Below are positions 33,382-45,476 of a DNA stretch of 64,000 bases, piece by piece. The position numbers were made by a program, and so were the translations under genes. Each line of letters opens with the position of its first letter. Position 1 is the first letter of the stretch. Origin of the DNA: Dasypus novemcinctus (taxonomy: Eukaryota > Chordata > Mammalia > Cingulata > Dasypodidae); NCBI RefSeq assembly GCF_030445035.2, contig NC_080683.1:119025225-119089224 (forward strand), read 5' to 3'. The notes under the pieces were generated by a model. It saw only the letters and a list, made by a program, of their open reading frames with translations. It made no database searches and was not told where the DNA came from.

Positions 33382-33923
33382 AAACTTCCATCGGCATGCC
33401 ATAAGGGTTGTTTAGTCTTACCAAAACTTGATAAGTCTTTTTAATTTTTTGTCATTGTAATAGGTGTTCATTGGTATTTCATTATGATTTAAATTTACAT
33501 TTCCCTAATGACTAATAATGGGGAACAACTTTTCATATGCTTATTTGCTATTTGTATAACTTCCTTGAAATCAGGTAGTATTTGTCCTTCAATTTTGCTC
33601 TTCTTTTTCCGAGTTGCTTTGGCAATTTAAGTGCTTTGCATTTTCCTATGGATTTTAGAATCAGATTGTCAATGTCTGCAAAAATAGCCCTTAGAATTTT
33701 ACTTGATATTGCATTGAACTCTATAGTTCAATTTGGGTAGGATTGGCATTTTAACAATATTGAGTCTTCTGACCTATGAACTGTGTATCTCTCCATTTAC
33801 TCAGATCTTCTTTAATTTATCTTAACAATGTGTTGTAGTTACTCATATTTCAGTTTTGCACATCTATTTCAGATTTAATCCTAAGTAATTGTATTTTCAA
33901 TATTATTTGAAATAGTATTTTTT

Positions 33924-34913
33924 CCCCATTTTCTAAGGAGCCATTGTAATTTTACCTAAAAAATACATGTCCTCAAAAAAAAAAAAAGTTAAAAACATGG
34001 ATGTTTATTCTAGGACCCTGAGACAATCTGGATATACGGAATGGAGATGCTGCACATTATTTTGAGAATCACCCATGATTTGAATTTAAAAATCGCTACA
34101 GGCAAGGAGATTTTATTCATCACGATGTTTCCTTTTGCTTCTTCTTTTCGTTTTCTTTATCTTTTTCAATTTCAGCAACATATTTCTCAACTTCTTCAGG
34201 ATCGAAAAGCTTGACGGGCTGATCTCGCCTCATGACCGCGAGCTCAATGTTTTTCCCCTGCCTGACCCACTGGCCTTGGTGACCAGCCGGACGGCCAGGC
34301 CCTCTGCTTCCATGGCTTCCTCAGTGAAGTCCCTTCTCCAGGGACTCACCACAGGCCTGGCGCCTCGGCCAATGGCACTGGCCTTCCAGGCGTGGTGTGG
34401 GCCAAAAGGGTCTGCGCGGTACAGTCCGGAAGTGCCATCAGAGTCCAAACCCACGAGGCGGGCGGAGCTGCCCAAGGGCCTGCGCAGGTTGCTCCGCGGG
34501 TAGCGCTGCCTCAGGCTGGCGGGGTCGCGGCGACAGGGGCCTCCACGCCGGCGGGTGGCGCTGTCCTTCCCGCCGCGCCCTGTCGATGGCTGCCCTGGCG
34601 TCGGCGGGGAGCCCTGCCCGGCCGCCGCACTGTCATCCAACGCGCAGCTCTTCCGTGCTGGCCTCGCATCCTTCAGTTTGGCCACTGACTTCTTCTCCAC
34701 CCCAGAGCAGCAATATCTTTCCCTTGAATGCCAAGCGCGTGAGCCCTTCCCCACGGCCTCCCGCGCATGCTCCGCTTGGGAGAAGTGGCCGTCGGGAGCG
34801 AGGACGCCGATGGCGCGGTCGTAGCTCCTGGCTGGGGCAGCCGTGGCCGCCGCTGCCCCGCAAGCGCACACGCGTCGCCACGTGCTGCGCGATTCTCGAC
34901 GCTGCTGGGCCCC
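33924..34913 (-). pseudogene. PSMA7: PSMA7 processed pseudogene (proteasome alpha-4)
   Basis: The parent gene encodes the alpha-4 (alpha type 7) subunit of the 20S proteasome core, a structural ring subunit. On the minus strand the coding part runs from about 34829 to a TGA at 34122-34120 without introns. Readable pieces in order are SYDRAIGVLAPDGHFSQ, GVEKKSVAKLKD, CALDD, then after a frameshift LPADARAAIDRARREGQ, then SLRQRYPRSNLRRPLG and HHAWKASAIGRGA, and after a second shift [17 protein letters not shown] and the lysine-rich tail [12 protein letters not shown]. The start codon has become AGG (34829-34827). About 84 bp of 5' UTR and about 130 bp of 3' UTR with AATAAA (34009-34004) are kept. 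The coding span is about 710 bp, shorter than the normal ~747. AATAGTATTTTTT flanks the insert (33911-33923, 34914-34926). It cannot make a functional subunit. Confidence 0.93.
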
Positions 34914-34994
34914 AATAGTATTTTTTTTTTTTAAATTTAAATTTCCAATTGTTCTTTGCCAGTATTTGTAGTCTGCCACCTTGCTAAGCTCACG

Positions 34995-35085
34995 TACGAG
35001 GTGTGATCCAAATAGGGCCACGTTTATGGGACCAGGGGTTAGGACTTGAACATATCTTCCTCAGGGGATGAACAACTTTTAGCCC
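34995..35085 (-). mobile_element. MLT1-type LTR remnant inside the old L1
   Basis: ATCCAAATAGGGCCACGTTT, GACCAGGGGTTAGGACTTGA and ACATATCTTCCTCAGGGG match the terminal part of an MLT1 LTR read in reverse. The L1 sequence on either side is not continuous, so a deletion accompanied or followed the insertion. Confidence 0.6.
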
Positions 35086-35919
35086 TAGTTTTTGCTGAGA
35101 TGATCTTTTTTTGTTTTGTTTTTTTTCTTCCTTTTCTAGTTTGTTAATACGATGAAATAGGTTGACTGATTTTCAAATGGTAAACCAAATCGTTACCCTG
35201 TATTACCTTCCTGGGATAAGCCCCGTGTTTTCATGATGTATTACCCATTTTATATATGGTTGGATTTGATTTGCTTAAATTCGTCTTGAGGACTTTTGCA
35301 TTTTTTTGTACATGAATGAAATATGTCTTGAGGGTTTTTGTCCTCATGTCTTTGGTTTTGGTATCACGGTAATGCTCACCTCATGGATTGGGATGGAAAG
35401 AATCACTACTCTTCAATTTTCAGAAAGAGTTTGTCTAGAATTGTAATTATTCCTTCCTTAAATTTTTGGAAGCGTTTTCCAGCGAAATCATGTGGGTATG
35501 GAGTTTGCTTTGTTAGAAGGCTTTCAATTTATAAATGTATTTTTTTTTAATAGAATGTAGGATTATTCTGATTACCTACTCTTTCTTCCTTTCAAGGAAT
35601 TTTTCCATTTCATCTAAGTTGTCAAATTGAATGGCAAATTTGTTCATAATATTCTTCCATTTTCCTTGTAATATCTGTAGCATCAGCAGTGATATTACCT
35701 CTGTCATTCCTGATATTGGTAATTTGTGTCTTCTCTCATTTATCTGAACATTCTGGCTAGAGGTTAATCATTTTTATAGGTTTTCTTAAACCTATAAACT
35801 CTATTCTTTTTGTTTTCTAAATTTCACTGAACTCTGCTGTGATCCTCATTATTTTTCTTCTGCCTACTTTTTGTTCTAATTTGCTCTTATTTTCCATGTT
35901 GAGGTGTGAGCCTACTTTT

Positions 35920-36115
35920 TATGTGAAGGAATAGATGGTAAATATTTTAGGTTTTGTGGGCCATATTTTTTTTTTGTCCCAACTACTCAACTCTGTCACT
36001 GTAGCACATAAATTGTCATAGAAAACAAAACAAAACAAATAAAAACACTTTATTTATGAAAGTGGGCAGTGATCTTGATTTGGTTTAAGGGCTATGGTTT
36101 TCCAAGCCCTATACT
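35920..36115. mobile_element. hAT-type DNA transposon remnant inside the old L1
   Basis: GGTAAATATTTTAGGTTTTG, TGGGCCATATT, CAACTACTCAACTCTGTCAC, TGTAGCACATAAATTGTCAT and AACACTTTATTTATGAAAGT follow the order of a common non-autonomous hAT-Charlie repeat. GGTTTAAGGGCTATGG is near its end. The exact 8-bp duplication could not be fixed. Confidence 0.6.
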
Positions 36116-36463
36116 AGTTTCTTATGACTAAAGCTGAGTTCATTGTTTTGAGACCTTTTTTTTTTTTTAAAAATGTAATATTTTAGTGCTATAGATTTAC
36201 TTATAATAACTGCTTTAGTGGCATCCCACTAATTTTGATTTGTCGTCTTCTCATTTTCATTCAGTTTAAAATGCTTTTTAATTTCCCCTTTGGGTTCTTA
36301 GTTGATCTATAGGTTATAAAGAAGTGTGGTATTTAGTTTTCAAAGATTGCTCTGTAATTGATTTCTAATTTACTTCCTCTGTGGTCAGAGATTACACTTT
36401 CCATAATTTAAATCCTTTTAAGTTTATTGAGACTAAATTTATAAATGATCTTTGTGCACTTTA

Positions 36464-36842
36464 TTGTCTTTATTTATTTTTTTAATGTTACATTAAAAAA
36501 AATGAGGTTCCTATATACCCCCACCCCCCTCACCCTACTCCTCCCATATCAACAATCATGAGACATTCATTGCATTTTGTGAATACATTTTTGAGCACTG
36601 CTGCACCACGTGGATAATGGTTTACATTATAGTAATGTAATGTTTACATTATAGTCCACCCAGTAGACCATGGCAGGACATACAATGTCCAGCAACTGTC
36701 CCTACCATACGACCCAGGACAACTCCAAGGCTTGAAAATGCCCCACATCATATCTCTTCTTCCCTCTCTCTACCCTCAGCAGCTACCATGGCCACTTTCT
36801 CCACATCAATGCTACAATTTCTTCCATTACTAATTATCTTCA
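36464..36842 (-). mobile_element. L1 3' end inside the old L1
   Basis: TAATGTTACATTAAAAAAAA then ATGAGGTTCC, C-runs (G-rich tract on the minus strand), CATGAGACATTCATTGCATT and CATACAATGTCCAGCAACTG match the minus-strand L1 3' end at 30827-31200. The duplication TGCACTTTA (36455-36463 and 36843-36851) fits. A small internal duplication of GTTTACATTATAG lies at about 36620-36654. Confidence 0.8.
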
Positions 36843-39290
36843 TGCACTTTAAAACAATGTGTATTCTGCTGTTGTTGAATGGACTGTTTGACAAATGTCA
36901 AATAGGTCAGTTTGATTGACAGAGTTGTTCAAGTATTCTACATCCTTGTTAATTTTCTGTCTACTTGTTCTATCAAATACAGGGGTATATTTAAATCTCC
37001 TTCTGTAATTGTAGATTTATCTATTTTACTAATTGTAGGCAGCATATAGTTAGAAATTGTTTTTTCATAAAATCTGACAATACCTTTTAATTGTGATGTT
37101 TAGAAAATTTACATTTCATGTAATTATTATTAATGTAATTATTTCTCTGATTGGATTTAAGTCTGTTATCTTGCTATTTGTTTTCTATTTGGATCTCTTG
37201 TCCTCTTTTTGGCCTTTTTCTGTATTGATTATTTCATTTCATTTTATTTTATTTTTTGGATTATTAATTATAACTATATGTTTTGTTATTTTAATGGTTG
37301 GTTAATGATTTATGGTATATAGTTCAACTTACTTCGGTCTACCTTTAGTGACTTTATAGCATTTCATATATGTATGAGGATCTTACAGATAGCATACTGC
37401 TATTCCTTCCCTCCTGACTTTTTTGCTGTTGTTGTCATGCATTTTGCCTTTACATGTATTCTAAATCCACACACCATTGTTGTTTTTACTTAAACATTCA
37501 ATTGTCTTTTAAATAAATTTAAATAATAAGAACAAAATCATATAGTTAAACCATTTCAGGTACTCTTCATTTTTTGTGTGTAAATCTATATTTCCATCTG
37601 GTATTGTTTTCTTTCTGCCTGAAGGAGTTCCTTTAACATTTACTATAGTGCAGGCCTGTTTTATGATGAATTCTTTCAATTTTCTTATGTTTGAAAAAGA
37701 CTTTATTTCACGTTTTTTAAAAATATAAAACTATTTTTTGCTGGGTGTAGAATTCTAGGTTGAGTGTTTTCTTTTAATACTTTAAAGATGTGGATCTGTT
37801 GTCTTCTTGCTTGTCTTGTTTCTAGTGAGAAATCTCTCAACTTTATCTTTGTTCTCACAGATGTGAGATGTCTTTTTCTCTTGCTGCTTTTAAGATTTTC
37901 TCTTAATAATTAATTGGTTTTGAGTAATTTGATTATTATGTGCCTTAATATAATTTTCTTCATTTTTCTTTTATTTGGGTTTGTTGGCATTCTTAAATCT
38001 GTGGGTTTATTGTTTATATCAAATTACCTTTTCAGCCTTTACTACTTCAAATATTTTTGTCCTGGTTCCTTTGGGACTCCAAATATATATAAATTAGTTC
38101 ATGTGAAATTGTCCCATGACTCACTGATGCTTTTTTGTTTTTAAACTCCTCTTCTCTATGCTTCATTTTGGATATTTTCTATTGCAATTTCTACAAGATT
38201 GCCAACTTTTTCTTCTGCAATACCTGCACTGTTGTTAATCCCATCCACTGCAATTTTTATCTTAGACATTATAGTTTTCATTCCTAGAAGTCTTATTTGC
38301 AATTTCTTTATATCATCAATGCCTCTATGCAATATTTGAATATATTGAATGCACATGTTTTACATACATAATGCATATATAATGACTGCTTTAATGTCCT
38401 TGCCTGTTAATCCTAACTTCTGCATCAGTTCTAGGTCTGTTTCAATAGATTTTCCCCTTCATGTTGTGTTATATTTTCCTCCTTTTTTTGCATGTCTAGT
38501 AATCTTTGCTAGAATGCTAGACATTGTCATCTTATTTGCTGTGTGCTGCATATTTTTGAATTCCTAAAATTATTATTGTTTTCCTTTTGAAATGCAATTA
38601 AATTACTTGGAAACAGTTTCTATCTTTTTGGTCTTGTTTTTAAGATTGTTAGTCAGAACCAGAGTAGCATTTATTCTGAAGCTAATTATTCTCTACCACT
38701 GAATCTCCACCCTCTAAGTCTATCCAATCCCTGTGAATTATGAAGTTTCCTAATCTGACTTGTGGGAACAGGCACTATTTTCAATCCAGTATTTTCTGGG
38801 AACTGTTGGCTCTAATCCTTTCAGATGATTCTTTCCCAAACACAAGTAGTTCCCTCACATGCATATTCTGATTAGTACTCTGCTGAACACTAAAGGGCGT
38901 ATCTGCAGATCTCCAGATTTTTCTCTCTCTTTACCACTCTCTTTTCCAGTACTCTTTTCTTTGAAGTCTAGCTACCTTGGTCTTCTTGGGCTCTAGCTCA
39001 ACATGTGAGGTCTACCAATTTCCATCTTACTTCCTCTCCATGCATCAATACCTGATATCCCTCTCAAGACACTAACCTGGAAGATTCTAGATTTCACCTT
39101 GTTTATTTTCCTTTTCTTAGGGCTCACCATCCTTTGTTGCCTGATATCAAGTGTCTTGAAACCATTGTTTCATATATTTTGTTCAGTGTTGGTTTTTTTT
39201 TTTGTGTGTGTGTTTGTTGTTTTGTTTTAAGATAGGGAAGTCTTAGGAAAGTCTGTCCCTTTTACTCTATCTTGGTCAGAACAGAATTTT

Positions 39291-40689
39291 CTGTTATTTC
39301 TTATTCATCACTTACATGCTCTGTAATTCTCTAATTTGCCTAATACCTTTTCAAATATATTATCTATATCAGAAGATATTCCAGGTAAATTTTGAAAAGT
39401 ACAGAAGAAAGTAGAACTGTCCTTATTAAGTCTATTCTTGAAACTTCTATAGTTGCAGCATAAGAAGGCTTTCCTTTTTATCAACCTCATTACCTGTGGC
39501 TTCTCAGTGTATAAGCAAACAAGTAAAATTCCCAACTATTCATTTCTTGTATGGCTATAAGCAATGCCTCCTATCTTGTTTTATGCAGTTTTTCATAATT
39601 TTTCTTTCCACCTACAGGAATTTTAATTTTTAAGATTGAATTTAATTTGATTAGATTCCAACCAGGACTCACTGATTCACTGTGGGGGAACAGACCTTAG
39701 GAATACATAGAATTCATGACTAGAGGAAGTAGAGAGAAAATTAGATGATTACAAACAGGCCTAAGGAAAGGTAAACCAAGTGGATGAATTAGATAAAAAA
39801 TATAGTGGTTTAATCAGAAAATAAAAGGTAAAACAAAAGCTTCTGACCATTTAAGACATTGAGGATGTGAATACCCCAAAGAGCCTAAGGAAATGCTTTG
39901 CTCTTGGTCTGGTTTGTGGAACTGTAATGTACTGGTCTGCAGAATCTTAAATAAGGACCTAGAGAGCCTATGGCTAAAAGTGAAATGATGAAAGGAATTG
40001 CTAAAAGAACCTTTGATGTTTTGGACCTGTACCAGGAATTGAGTAAATGTGAAGAATGTAGTTGAGATTCTCTGCAGCTTGTCCATGACAACTGTCTCAG
40101 TTTTATCCAACTGAAAAAAATAATTTGTATATTTGAAGCTACTGTCTGTGATTGGTGGCAGGAGACACAGTAAGATCCTTGTGAGGAGGGAGTGGAGAGT
40201 GGATGAGACCCATATAAGAGGAGGCAGCACCATTCTTTTCTTATTTAATTTGGACAATATCAGTGCAAATTTGACCCATGAACCAACAATAAAAAGTAGA
40301 GAGACTTGCCTAAGTGATGGTAGAGGGCTTTCTTGGGACTGCTTGGTCATTTGGGGCAAGCTCTTTACCACTGTTAGAGAGATTCAGTTTTATTATAGCT
40401 ACATCTGAGAAATTCATGTTCAGGGAATAAAGATGGATGGAGTGCTCTGGGAAAAAATGGGTCTTTCCTTTTTTTAGATGTTGTCGCATTCCTTCTCATT
40501 CTTGCTTTTCTAAATCACTTCTTGTAATTTTTATTTCTTCATATCCTTGCCCAATATTTTAAATTCTTCATTAATTTTCTTTTCCTTTCCTTTTAAAATT
40601 TATTCTTTAATATAATGAAGTGTAAATTTGATGTTTGTTACCCATACTGTTCACCCCCTCCTAATCATTCTCTACTTGCCAACCTTGTA
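39291..40689. other. Unique non-coding DNA
   Basis: No repeat or gene recognised. It contains a 185-codon minus-strand frame (40371-39814) that starts MVKSLPQMTKQSQ. It shows no domain I know and is rich in Ser, Leu and Phe. I treat it as a chance frame and mention it because it is the longest frame outside repeats and GC-rich DNA. Confidence 0.4.
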
Positions 40690-40699
40690 GACAATGTCT

Positions 40700-40923
40700 C
40701 CCCACCTCCCCGCCACTGAGATGAGATGGTTTCCTTGTCTGCTCATTGTTTCTGCTCATTGTCTGCTTGTTGTTTTTGTTTGTTGTCTGTCTGTCTGTTT
40801 GTTTTACTCATTGTCTGCTTGTTGTCTCTTTGTTTATCTTCTTTAAGAGGCACGGGGAAATGAATCTGGGCCCTCCCATGTGGGAGGTGGGTGCTCAACT
40901 GTTTGAGCCACATCTGCTCCCCG
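40700..40923 (-). mobile_element. DAS-related SINE with CTCATTGT array
   Basis: On the minus strand the head GGGGAGCAGATGTGGCTCAA and box B-like region lead to repeats of ACAACAAGCAGACAATGAG and a G-rich end. The 10-bp duplication GACAATGTCT (40690-40699 and 40924-40933) is perfect. It is the same subtype as the tandem units at 7927-8353. Confidence 0.88.
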
Positions 40924-40933
40924 GACAATGTCT

Positions 40934-41319
40934 TAATAGTAGCAAAGAGGAGTTTGGACAGAGAGTAGAGGTAATAAGGCTGTGGACCAATCTATGCTCT
41001 CTGCAATGACCAATGTACCTCTCCTGAAATGAAGACATTCCTGTAGTGATCAGTGAGATGGGGCCAATGGAAATAATAGTAAATAGGGGGTGGGAGAAGG
41101 GTGGTTGTACTTGCTGCAGTGAAGATTCCTCTTCTTGCTCACCAGACAGAAATATGAGATCACAAGTGATAACCCAGTCAGGGTCTGCCCCACCTTTGAG
41201 AAAATTACTACCCACATGCACACAGCAAACTCCTCCCACTGTTCTCCTTGGCTAAAATAAACACAAATGGAAAATCTGTGATATTCTTACCAAGTACAAA
41301 ATCTAACAGAATTTGAATT
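40934..41319. other. Unique non-coding DNA
   Basis: No repeat or gene recognised. Confidence 0.4.
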
Positions 41320-41430
41320 TAATTCAACCCATATCTATTGCACTCCTACTGTACACAGGCACTGTAAGGAATGATTGAGTTGCATAAGCCATGACCCTTA
41401 CTTTTTAGGAACTGTACTGTATACATTCTT
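41320..41430 (+). mobile_element. L2 LINE 3' fragment
   Basis: CATATCTATTGCACTCCTAC, TGTACACAGGCACTGTAAGG and ATGACCCTTACTTTTTAGGA follow the L2 3' order. Small and diverged. Confidence 0.55.
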
Positions 41431-41909
41431 AGTATACTGGGGGTGGCAAAAGAAACATCCTAAGGATCATAAGAAGGGCAAATGGGGGCCTAGAGGAGTG
41501 AGAAGTTATTTCTTGCCAGAAGATTAATGGGGGCTCCATTGAGTATTGGAATTTCATCTGGTTCCTGAGCAAAGGTTGATGAAGGGAGTGTTAAAGAAAA
41601 ACGTAGAGATAAGAATTTGCCAAGGAAGTTTGTAAAGGGAGTGGTAGGGCGACAGTGGAATTGATAAGACATTTCAGGCCACTGTATGAAGGGTCCTGGG
41701 ATCTGCACTAAGCCTGCAGGTCTGTATTCTATAGGCAAAGGCTATCATTGATGGGACCTCAGATAGGAGCAGTGATTGATCCAAGTTCTGCACATAGATA
41801 AATACATTGGCAGCTGGGTAGGGATGGAATGGATAGACCCAACAGGAAAGGGGAGAAGGAATGAGAACCAGTCTTAGCAAGGAGTGGCCGCAGAGCACAG
41901 TGGGTATGA
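41431..41909. other. Non-coding DNA, possibly old LINE sequence
   Basis: GATCTGCACTAAGCCTGCAG and GAATGGATAGACCC have the feel of diverged L2-body sequence, but I cannot align it well enough to name it. Confidence 0.3.
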
Positions 41910-42125
41910 GTGAAACTATGGAAGCTGGATGGCCAGCCTTTGAATCCTGGACGTAAGAGCCATGACTTGGGGCAAGTGACTAGATTTCACTAAACCTAAA
42001 TTTCCTTAGTAAATCAAGGATCCTAATAGTACTTGTTTCATAGGACTGGGGGTTCAATGAATCACTACATTTAAAGCACTTAGATGTGTGTCTAGCAAAT
42101 AGTAAGCACTTAATAATGTTATATA
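41910..42125 (-). mobile_element. MIR SINE
   Basis: GAATCCTGGACGTAAGAGCC, GACTTGGGGCAAGTGACTAG, AACCTAAATTTCCTTAGTAA, TAGTACTTGTTTCATAGGAC and AGCAAATAGTAAGCACTTAA follow reverse MIR order. Confidence 0.8.
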
Positions 42126-43289
42126 TTATTAGTAAGGCAGTGGTAAGAAGCACTGATAAGGAGTGGGTTTGAAAGTAATTGTACTATATAATTATGTCAT
42201 TATTTATGTTGGAGTTATTTTCAGCTATTTGCCTATTAAACATAATTTTGTCACTTAGTAGGCAAAGCAAGAAATCAAGTTGTTATCACAGCTCTTATTA
42301 CATTTCACTTATTTCTTGCAACTGATATCTTCTGGAATCTGTCTCAGAATCTTAGATAATATACTAGGTTGCTCTGACATATATTCATTTTTGAAAGCAG
42401 CTTGAAAATGTAATAAGAGTCATTTGAGTTATGTGGTTAGTGTTAGTTGTAATAGATGTTTCATCCATCCGTAGATGGCAGTACCACCAATTCCTACTCT
42501 GTTTTCCTTGCCTCCCCCTCTCCTTAAATCATTGCCCTAAAGCAGAGGGAGCTCCTTTTCCAGAGGTGTCCCCGCAGAAGCAGGTGCACGTCTGGGAAGG
42601 CGTCTCCTCCCCTGCCCCTGTGCTCCTTCATGCTCCTCTGGGTCTTGGGAAAGAGGCACAATGCAGAACCTCGGCTGAGACAGAACAAAGAACAACTCTC
42701 TTTGTTTTGGATAAGGAAAAAGGGAAAATAGGGGGAGATAAGCAATTCTCTTTACTGTTTCCTGTGTAGTTGGAGTTGGAAGTGGACTTATCTGTGGCCT
42801 AGACCACGCCAAAAATGTGAAGGTCCCGATAAGGGGGACATCAGCAGTCACCATCTAACTGTAAAATTTTTAATCTTGATTTGCTTTGGGGTTTAATAAT
42901 AATAGTATTCAAGACCTAAGAGGGAAGCAATGGGTGAGCATTGGTGGGATGGCAAAGGCCACCTGCGAGTAGTCAAAGCTCTTCTAGGGGAAAGGCTGAG
43001 ATGAGCCATGTTTGGGGGTTCATGGCTAATCGGCTCTTTCCCTAGGTACCCTGTTACCCTTCTGTTTCAGGGGCCCCGCCCAGAGTGGATACTGGGCACT
43101 CTTTTCACCCCTCTGATAATGGTTCAGTTTGAGCTTAGCGCTCACCATAAAGTCACTCTCTACTTGAGGGAATCAATGGTAGTGGCAAAAGAAACCCTCG
43201 TATTTAAGGCATTTTTTTGGTGCTGCTATTTTCTCAACTCTGGCTACCTACCCAGCATCAGAAGGAGACTAACTCACACTCAGTCATTA
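42126..43289. other. Unique non-coding DNA
   Basis: No repeat or gene recognised. A 112-codon frame at 42431-42769 shows no known domain. Confidence 0.4.
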
Positions 43290-43605
43290 AAAAATAAATG
43301 CGGGTAAAGATGTACTGGCAAGGAAATCTGCTCATGAAATATCGTTAAGTGTGAAAATCACGTTACAAGCATTATGTCCAGAATGATCCCTACTGAGAGC
43401 CAAAGTGGATCAACCACACACTCACCACACGTGTGCACAGGGTAGTGCAACTGAGTTTCACTGTAGTTACCTCTGGTGTGGGAATGGGGGGGGTTTTGTA
43501 TAGATAGGTGGGGGGGCGAGTGTAGGGGGTATGTATTTATCTTTAAAATTTTCTATCAGTGAAAGTCATTGTAATTTTCAAAATGAGAATGACAATAAAA
43601 ACTCT
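43290..43605 (+). mobile_element. L1/HAL1-type LINE 3' end fragment
   Basis: AAAGATGTACTGGCAAGG, ATATCGTTAAGTGTGAAAA, GTTACAAGCATTATGTCCAG, AATGATCCC, TGTAGTTACCTCTGGTGTGG and an AT-rich end follow the pattern of an ancient L1 or HAL1 3' end. No coding sequence. A related short piece lies at 60700-60830. Confidence 0.55.
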
Positions 43606-45476
43606 ACAGCAGTTAAGTTGCAATGCTTCCTAAATTCTTTTCTTCCAAGCCAGTTTACGGAAATATGAAGGTAATCTGGGAACTAATACAGTTCTCGTTT
43701 CCCTTTTGGTTTCTGCTGTGGTCTCTGCTGTGTTTTTGAGTTTTTTTTTGCACAGAAAGCATGGAATAGCATCTTCTCTTCTCCCAAAAGATGCTGGAGT
43801 GTGAGTGATGGAATCAATCCCCAAAATGAGGGGAAATGGTGGAAGATCCTCCTTCTACACCCCTACATGCCCATCTGCTTCCTGTACCATGTTCCAACCC
43901 TCACCTGGTATTCCTTTAGCAAGACTCAAAAAATGGGCTGAACATTGACCACTTGGAAAAAGATCCCATTCTCTACCAAGATCTGATGCTCTCAACGGAA
44001 CCCTTGTGGTTTGTGTGTTAGGAGAGGAGATGTTGCATGAATCCATCCTCATGGTGTCTCATGCTCTACTCAGTCATGTCCTCATGTTAGGTCAGCTTCC
44101 TGGCCCTGCCTGGACTTCCTATGACCAGAAGCCTGGGCACTGGCCCTGACAACTCTGTTCGTTGAGCTGACTTTCAAACTGACAAAGAAAGTAGCAGTTG
44201 CACTTACTCAAGAGAAGATGAGGAAACCTCAGGCTGGTCACTGTGTTTGCTCATCAACTGACACGATTTGGGCCCCTTCTAAAGACGGAAAGAACAGCAA
44301 ACCACGGAATAAACAACAGCAGCAAGGAGCTGGAGGAAGCAAGAAAATCCTGGCCGGGGTGAAATGAAGTGTGGGAAACTCTTTCTAGAATTTCACTGAC
44401 TGACCGTTGATAAAATAACAGAAGTCTCCATTCCCCTTCTGGGCCCCCCTTATTCACAATCTGAATGTGAAGAGTAAGGAATCCAAGGTGCCTAAGCTTT
44501 CCCTGTGATGACGGTGTGTGACCTTGTCTGAAGAACTCTGTGCTATCACCTCTGAGGAGGTGACGTGGAGCCAACAGGCCTCTTTTCCATTCTGGCTGTT
44601 TGTTTTCCTGGAAGTCTGTGACATCCATTTTCTATCTCCTCTTCCTCAACACCCTCACCAGCTGGGGTGCTCCCTTCCTCCTTCTCTTGAGGGGGCTCAT
44701 TTCCATGTCAGACGCCTCTCTGGAAAGAAAGGCCCTTCTCTTCCACTCCCTGCCCTGTTTGTGCCTTAACTCACCTTAACTCCATCCTGCCCAGTCCTGT
44801 CTCACAACTGCCATAGCAAGGAGCAGAACCTGACCTAGAAGTCAAAAACACAGGGAAAAAAATCCCCAACAGCCTTGCCTGTGAAGGAGAAGAGCAATTT
44901 AATTGCCCTTGAGTACATCAAGAAAGAGTGATTACTATCTCTGACAGTAAATCTAGAAATAAGAATCACCTTTCAGCGAAGCTGTTATTTTCCTTAGGAA
45001 AAATGGAAAAGCAAAAAAGATTACACACCAGGAGATAAACCCATTGCAGGCTAATTGAGAAGAAGTTATCTGGGAGGGGTGAGTGTAGTTTAACTTGTCT
45101 AGTATTTGCAGAATGTCTCCTGATAAACTCATCCAGCACAACTAAAAAGGAATTTACCTGGACACAAAGAAAGCCCTTATAGTCCATGTTTTTCCTCTTC
45201 TGGGGTTAGGGGTGCTTGAACGGCATGACTTCCCCTGTGCTTCTGGCAGACAGTGGAAACCCAAATCTGTTTATTGCCTGTAAATCACCTAGACCTGAAG
45301 GCATTTTGGATAGGGTTAATTTAGAAGTAGTTCTCTGGGATTTTGATCCGTGTTGATTGGACCCAAGTAAGACTTTCTTCTGATGGCATCAAAAGCCCAA
45401 GGAGGCTCCTGAACTGAACAGCCACCCAGGAGAAACTCAAGCTCATTAGCTCTCACCTGGTGCTGGAGTAGACACC
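43606..45476. other. Unique non-coding DNA
   Basis: Nearly 1.9 kb without a recognised interspersed repeat or exon. Open frames up to 124 codons show nothing familiar. Confidence 0.4.

Larger units (their letters stand above)
28010..39290 (-). mobile_element. Old L1 (L1M type), split by at least seven insertions
   Basis: Pieces of one L1 in minus orientation lie at 28010-28077, 32456-33005, 33382-33923, 34927-36463 and 36852-39290. Read along the plus strand they run 3' UTR (CAACTGGATAAGGTTTGACA, then ATATTGGGCATATCCATCAC beyond the provirus), ORF2 (CATTTCCCTAATGACTAATA, TTTTTCTTGCTGAATAATTT, TGTATTCTGCTGTTGTTGAA) and the 5' region (ATGTGCCTTAATATAATTTT, TCTGTGGGTTTATTGTTTAT, CTATCTTGGTCAGAACAG near the end). 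All frames are disrupted. It is the oldest layer in the nest. Confidence 0.8.

Noticed and set aside
34830..35021. ATG at 35021 as the start of the PSMA7 frame
   Set aside because: It lies in L1 sequence outside the retrocopy duplication. The true PSMA7 start position (34829-34827) is AGG.
39814..40371. 185-codon minus-strand open frame in unique DNA
   Set aside because: No signal, motif or family recognised and no supporting context. Kept only as a note in the description of 39291-40689.
40740..40840. CRISPR-like array of CTCATTGTCTGCTTGTTG units
   Set aside because: The units are direct, irregular and without spacers, lie within a SINE with its own duplication, and the DNA is mammalian.
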